64,000 nucleotides of DNA. Origin: Tubiluchus corallicola (Eukaryota; Priapulida; Priapulimorpha; Priapulimorphida; Tubiluchidae). Location of the stretch: the NCBI GenBank assembly GCA_030141605.1, contig JAQGDQ010000313.1, positions 1 through 64,000 of the forward strand, written 5' to 3'. The translations under genes and the position numbers were made by a program. This document shows positions 61,004-64,000 of the stretch, piece by piece (positions within the stretch are counted from its first letter, which is position 1; each line of letters opens with the position of its first letter). The notes below the pieces were generated by a model. The model was not told where the DNA came from. It was given only the letters and a program-made list of their open reading frames with translations, and did no database searches.

Positions 61004-61261
61004 ATGAAATATTATGGAGCAATTGAATGGGATTCCTCGGCAAAACTACAGCGGTCCAAACTAACAGAGCTAGGGACAGTAGACAAAAGCAATGTTTTAA
61101 ATAGCTTTATGGAGTCACCACGGTTTACGAGAGAGACAGTTTTTGACTTGTTGAAGACCAGATTACTGGAATTTAATAGTCATAAGGGTTTTGCCAGGGG
61201 CTATATATACAGCAATGCATACCGCCGGGTGGTAAAAGCAAAAGGTACTCTACAATACTAA
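61004..61261 (+). pseudogene. Short frame with weak resemblance to adenylate kinase
   Basis: The 85-codon frame includes LNSFMESPRFTRETVFDLLK and then SHKGFARGYIYS. It recalls adenylate kinases in their mid-region ('L...M......ETV.D.L.......KGF..GYPR'). The diagnostic Arg after the GYP motif and the P-loop exon are not seen, and the resemblance is weak. It may be an isolated exon or scrap, or may be chance. A possible donor (AAAAG|GTACTC) lies at about 61246. Confidence 0.2.
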
Positions 61262-62308
61262 TTATACCTTACCTGTAAGTCATTTGGAAGAGAATTATGT
61301 AACGCACCTTTCCGGAGAATTTTCCCACTATATTATAAGATAAGTAAATGATTTTTGCTGCATTTTCGTAATACTAAATATTGATGTTAACTAACATGTA
61401 GCCAATTCCAATTCATTTCTTCCTTCAACGGCTTACGTTTTGCGTTATAGCTATGTTAAATTGCAAGTATAGTGTACTGCATTGAATATTTTCCGGCTTA
61501 TTTTTTCCAGCTTTGTTTCTTTATTAACTCTTCCCTTATACACTGATTTCGATTTTGCTTTGCCTCTAGTTTAATGTCTGTCTTCCACAATTCTATCATT
61601 TTGTTTTTCTTATTTTGACTATTTATTTGCTTTATTTCCTTTTGCCTTATTATGAATTCTGATGCTTAAAGTTTTGAGCGTAAAACGTTAACATTTTGTT
61701 TAACTTTTAATGTTTTTGCATCTTTAATGTTTTATTATTCAAACACTGCGACTGTTGACTTTATGACGAATTCTTTTCTTAGAAATAAAATGAGAATTAA
61801 CCGCAAAAATGCAAGCCATATTTCTCCTTATTTACACACTTCTGTGTGCACTGACTGCAACGTTTTTATTGTCACAGACAGTTAGCCTTTCGATGAATGT
61901 ATTTCTGATGTTAATTAATGCGTGACCTATATTGCACTAAATACAATTAATTGCTGATTAAGTTTCTACGCTTACATTCATACTTGACACTCCATTGTAT
62001 ACGTATAAGAGAATGTAACTGACTTTCCACTGTAGGCTACATCAGTATTATATCTTTGGCTTCAAAAGAAACATTTAAGATTACACCTACGAGTATAAAG
62101 TTGCTACTGAAAGTACATCAAATATAGACTAGCATAATTATAGTGTAAATGTTAATAATTCATAATATTAATCTCAAGATCATTATTCATTTTAGAAGGA
62201 ACCCAATTAAATGTTGAAAGCAAACATGTCGGCAAGAAACGAAATGCTAAGAAGTCGTTGATTGGTGAGCTTTAATAATTAGGCTTAAATTAGGAGCTAT
62301 CATGATGA
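61262..62308. other. No recognised gene
   Basis: AT-rich with T-rich tracts near 61500-61750. No coding or repeat signal was found. Confidence 0.5.
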
Positions 62309-62531
62309 CTAAAGTGGCGTTTATGTAGCGTCCGGAATGCGTATGTGTTATGTGGGTGCGGGATAGATAAAATCGGTTTATATTGTTTTCAATGCCATCG
62401 TTTATCTGACCTGCGTTATGCGTTATTTTTTCTGCAGTTATTTCCTATTGATTTTTATTCCGCAGCTACTCCGCAGGTGGATAACGCACAACACGTAACG
62501 CATTCTGGATGCTACATAAACGCCATTTTAG
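62309..62531. mobile_element. MITE with ~50-bp terminal inverted repeats
   Basis: The left end CTAAAGTGGCGTTTATGTAG (from 62309) is mirrored at the right end, which closes with CTACATAAACGCCATTTTAG (to 62531). Complementarity goes on inward through CCGGAATGCGT / ACGCATTCTGG and ACACGTAACGC. The total length is 223 bases, with no coding capacity. No target duplication was defined beyond the ends. Confidence 0.8.
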
Positions 62532-62542
62532 GCAAACTTATC

Positions 62543-62607
62543 TAGTGGTCGTGGCTTTCGCCTTTTAAGTGGAAAGTTCCTGGTTTCAAATACAGTCACT
62601 TGTCGAC
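62543..62607 (+). other. tRNA-like relic (possible SINE head)
   Basis: TAGTGGTCGTGGC resembles a pol III A box. A five-pair stem (TTCGC with GTGGA, allowing G-T) closes a CTTTTAA anticodon-type loop (anticodon TTT). CTGGTTTCAAATAC resembles a B box. The acceptor stem is not closed and the T stem is imperfect, so this is not a functional tRNA gene. It may be a tRNA-derived SINE. Confidence 0.3.
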
Positions 62608-63190
62608 CTTTACTAATTTCCTTTCTTGCGGACGAGTTTGGTTTAAAAATTTAATATTTATGTATTCATTCCATCACCTGGAAATATCTGAACGCTGACA
62701 GATTTTTAAAGATAGAAATCCTTATTACTGTAGTAATTGCTTTACATTAAACCTACACGCAGAAGCCTTTGATGATGTTATTCAAATAGAAAAGTATAAT
62801 ATCGTAGAAGCTAGGATTTAATATTATACATACATAGACAACTTTTAACTGTTTTGGCTGTGTAGATGAATAACATCTATATGCGCTGTAATACCAGTTC
62901 AGTTTCCTACCCTCAAGGAAAGCACATCAATCATGAGTTGTCAAATATAAGTGAGAAAAAAATAAGTCCCAATAAGGTAAAAGAACTGCAAAGGGCGAAT
63001 GTTTGATGAGCCGACGTCAGTCAGGACCTGTATTTAAAATAATTGAGATCAAATGTGAGTTTCTGAGTAATTTCTAGAAGTATCGAAATGAAATTGCGCA
63101 CGGTAGCTTCTCATTTTGAAATCGAGTGTAATTTCTAATTTTGGCTAAAATTTACAATACCCCACACACAATTAATTAGTTCGTGAAGCT

Positions 63191-63240
63191 GTTTAGGGTC
63201 AGGGTTGGGGTTGCGGTTAGGGTTGGATTAGGGTTAGGGT
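63191..63240 (+). repeat. Interstitial telomere-like TTAGGG stretch, degenerate
   Basis: The stretch has GTTTAGGGTCAGGGTTGGGG, then GTTAGGGTTGGATTAGGGTT and AGGGTG: about six to eight TTAGGG-like units with substitutions. TTAGGG is the ancestral animal telomere unit, so this is consistent with an internal telomeric repeat or chance decay from one. Confidence 0.75.
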
Positions 63241-64000
63241 GTTTAAATTGTCTGGAGAATTCTAAACTCCTTCCCTAATTTTAAACTTGCGGAAGGCCAG
63301 GCAGTATTTATTCTAGTAGCCCCAGCCTTTGAGTAGAAATAGGAGATTAAATAATTTCCCTCACAATTTTACAGTAGTTTCAAGACGGAAACAGCTGAAT
63401 AATTTACTTAAAAACTCCTGGTTTATATCACCTCGTTTTAAACTGCTGGAAATTTTTTGTGCTAATTTAAACCAAATAAGACGGTTCAACGACGAAAGTA
63501 TGTTAGCCAGGTAAACTGTTTAATAGCCTTATAAAGCAATATGTTAATACTTTTCAATGATCACACACTAAGCATTTAATAGTGTGATGCATTTTTATAA
63601 CAAGCACAAGAACAACAACATCGGAGCTAATTGTTAGACACCAAATCTTGTGAATTATGCCAAAGGTAAATCAGAATACGTGTCAAAAATAAATTCCACC
63701 AATTTTATATTTGGCGGCTGTTCATATTTTACGTTATGTTCGGTTAATGACTAAGAGCAGTAACTGGATGTTGCTGCGCGTTAATCTAAATCCTACCTGT
63801 TAATCAAGGGTATCGAAGCATACAAACTCAAGCAAGCAACAGTGTTGCATGCAAGTATAATTATAGTTATACATGAACACGTAGATTTACTGCAGCAGTT
63901 TAGGGCAATTGGAATAGGATCTAGAGACCGCAGCGGGCATGTTCATGAATATAATTAAACTATTACAGATCCTTTCCAAGGGTATACAGGTACGCTTGTA
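63241..64000. other. No recognised gene
   Basis: A short plus-strand frame at 63329-63514 is not recognised. The remainder to the window edge is AT-rich. Confidence 0.45.

Noticed and set aside
1-64000. CRISPR arrays, bacterial operons, prophage
   Set aside because: No regular repeat-spacer array is present, and the intron-containing genes and LINEs show that this is animal DNA.

Overview
The window is AT-rich animal (metazoan) genomic DNA. It has genes split by spliceosomal GT-AG introns, AATAAA poly(A) signals, and many decayed retrotransposons and microsatellites. It also has a short TTAGGG-type interstitial telomeric stretch. The gene content (a THSD1-type receptor, an aminergic GPCR, a myosin regulatory light chain) together with LINE and BEL/Pao retroelements suggests an invertebrate or early-branching chordate animal. 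I cannot fix the phylum.

Three genes are well supported. (1) On the minus strand at 9373-12357, a two-exon rhodopsin-class GPCR of 532 residues resembles the muscarinic/histamine-H3 aminergic group. It has a very long third intracellular loop and DRL in place of the DRY motif. (2) On the minus strand at 30470-46973, a six-exon type I membrane protein of 1022 residues looks like a THSD1 orthologue. All splice phases agree. It has a signal peptide, two THSD1-like ectodomain segments, one TSP1 repeat, an extra CUB domain, a transmembrane helix and a long charged tail. (3) On the plus strand at 53532-54203, an intronless but intact myosin regulatory light chain of 223 residues carries an unusual C-terminal tail.

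Layout: 1-2 kb holds no recognised gene. 2-5.7 kb is a decayed LINE, with a degenerate reading frame of an unknown protein between its two parts. 7.1-7.8 kb is a large fold-back element made of four copies of one unit. 9.4-12.4 kb is the GPCR. 15.7-19.7 kb is a broken BEL/Pao retrotransposon interrupted by two head-to-head LINE tails. 21.7-22.0 kb is a promoter-like patch rich in CRE-like motifs. 24.7-25.8 kb is a DNA transposon with GGTACG-rich inverted ends. 26-29 kb holds LINE scraps. 30.5-47 kb is the THSD1-like gene, with minisatellites and a small hairpin element in its introns. 47-53.4 kb has no recognised gene. 53.5-54.3 kb is the light-chain gene. 54.3-64 kb is mostly unassigned, apart from a possible adenylate-kinase-like scrap, a MITE, a tRNA-like relic and the telomere-like stretch.

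The three genes do not form an operon or an evident pathway. All exon borders were read by eye from splice signals and phase, and no transcript evidence was available.
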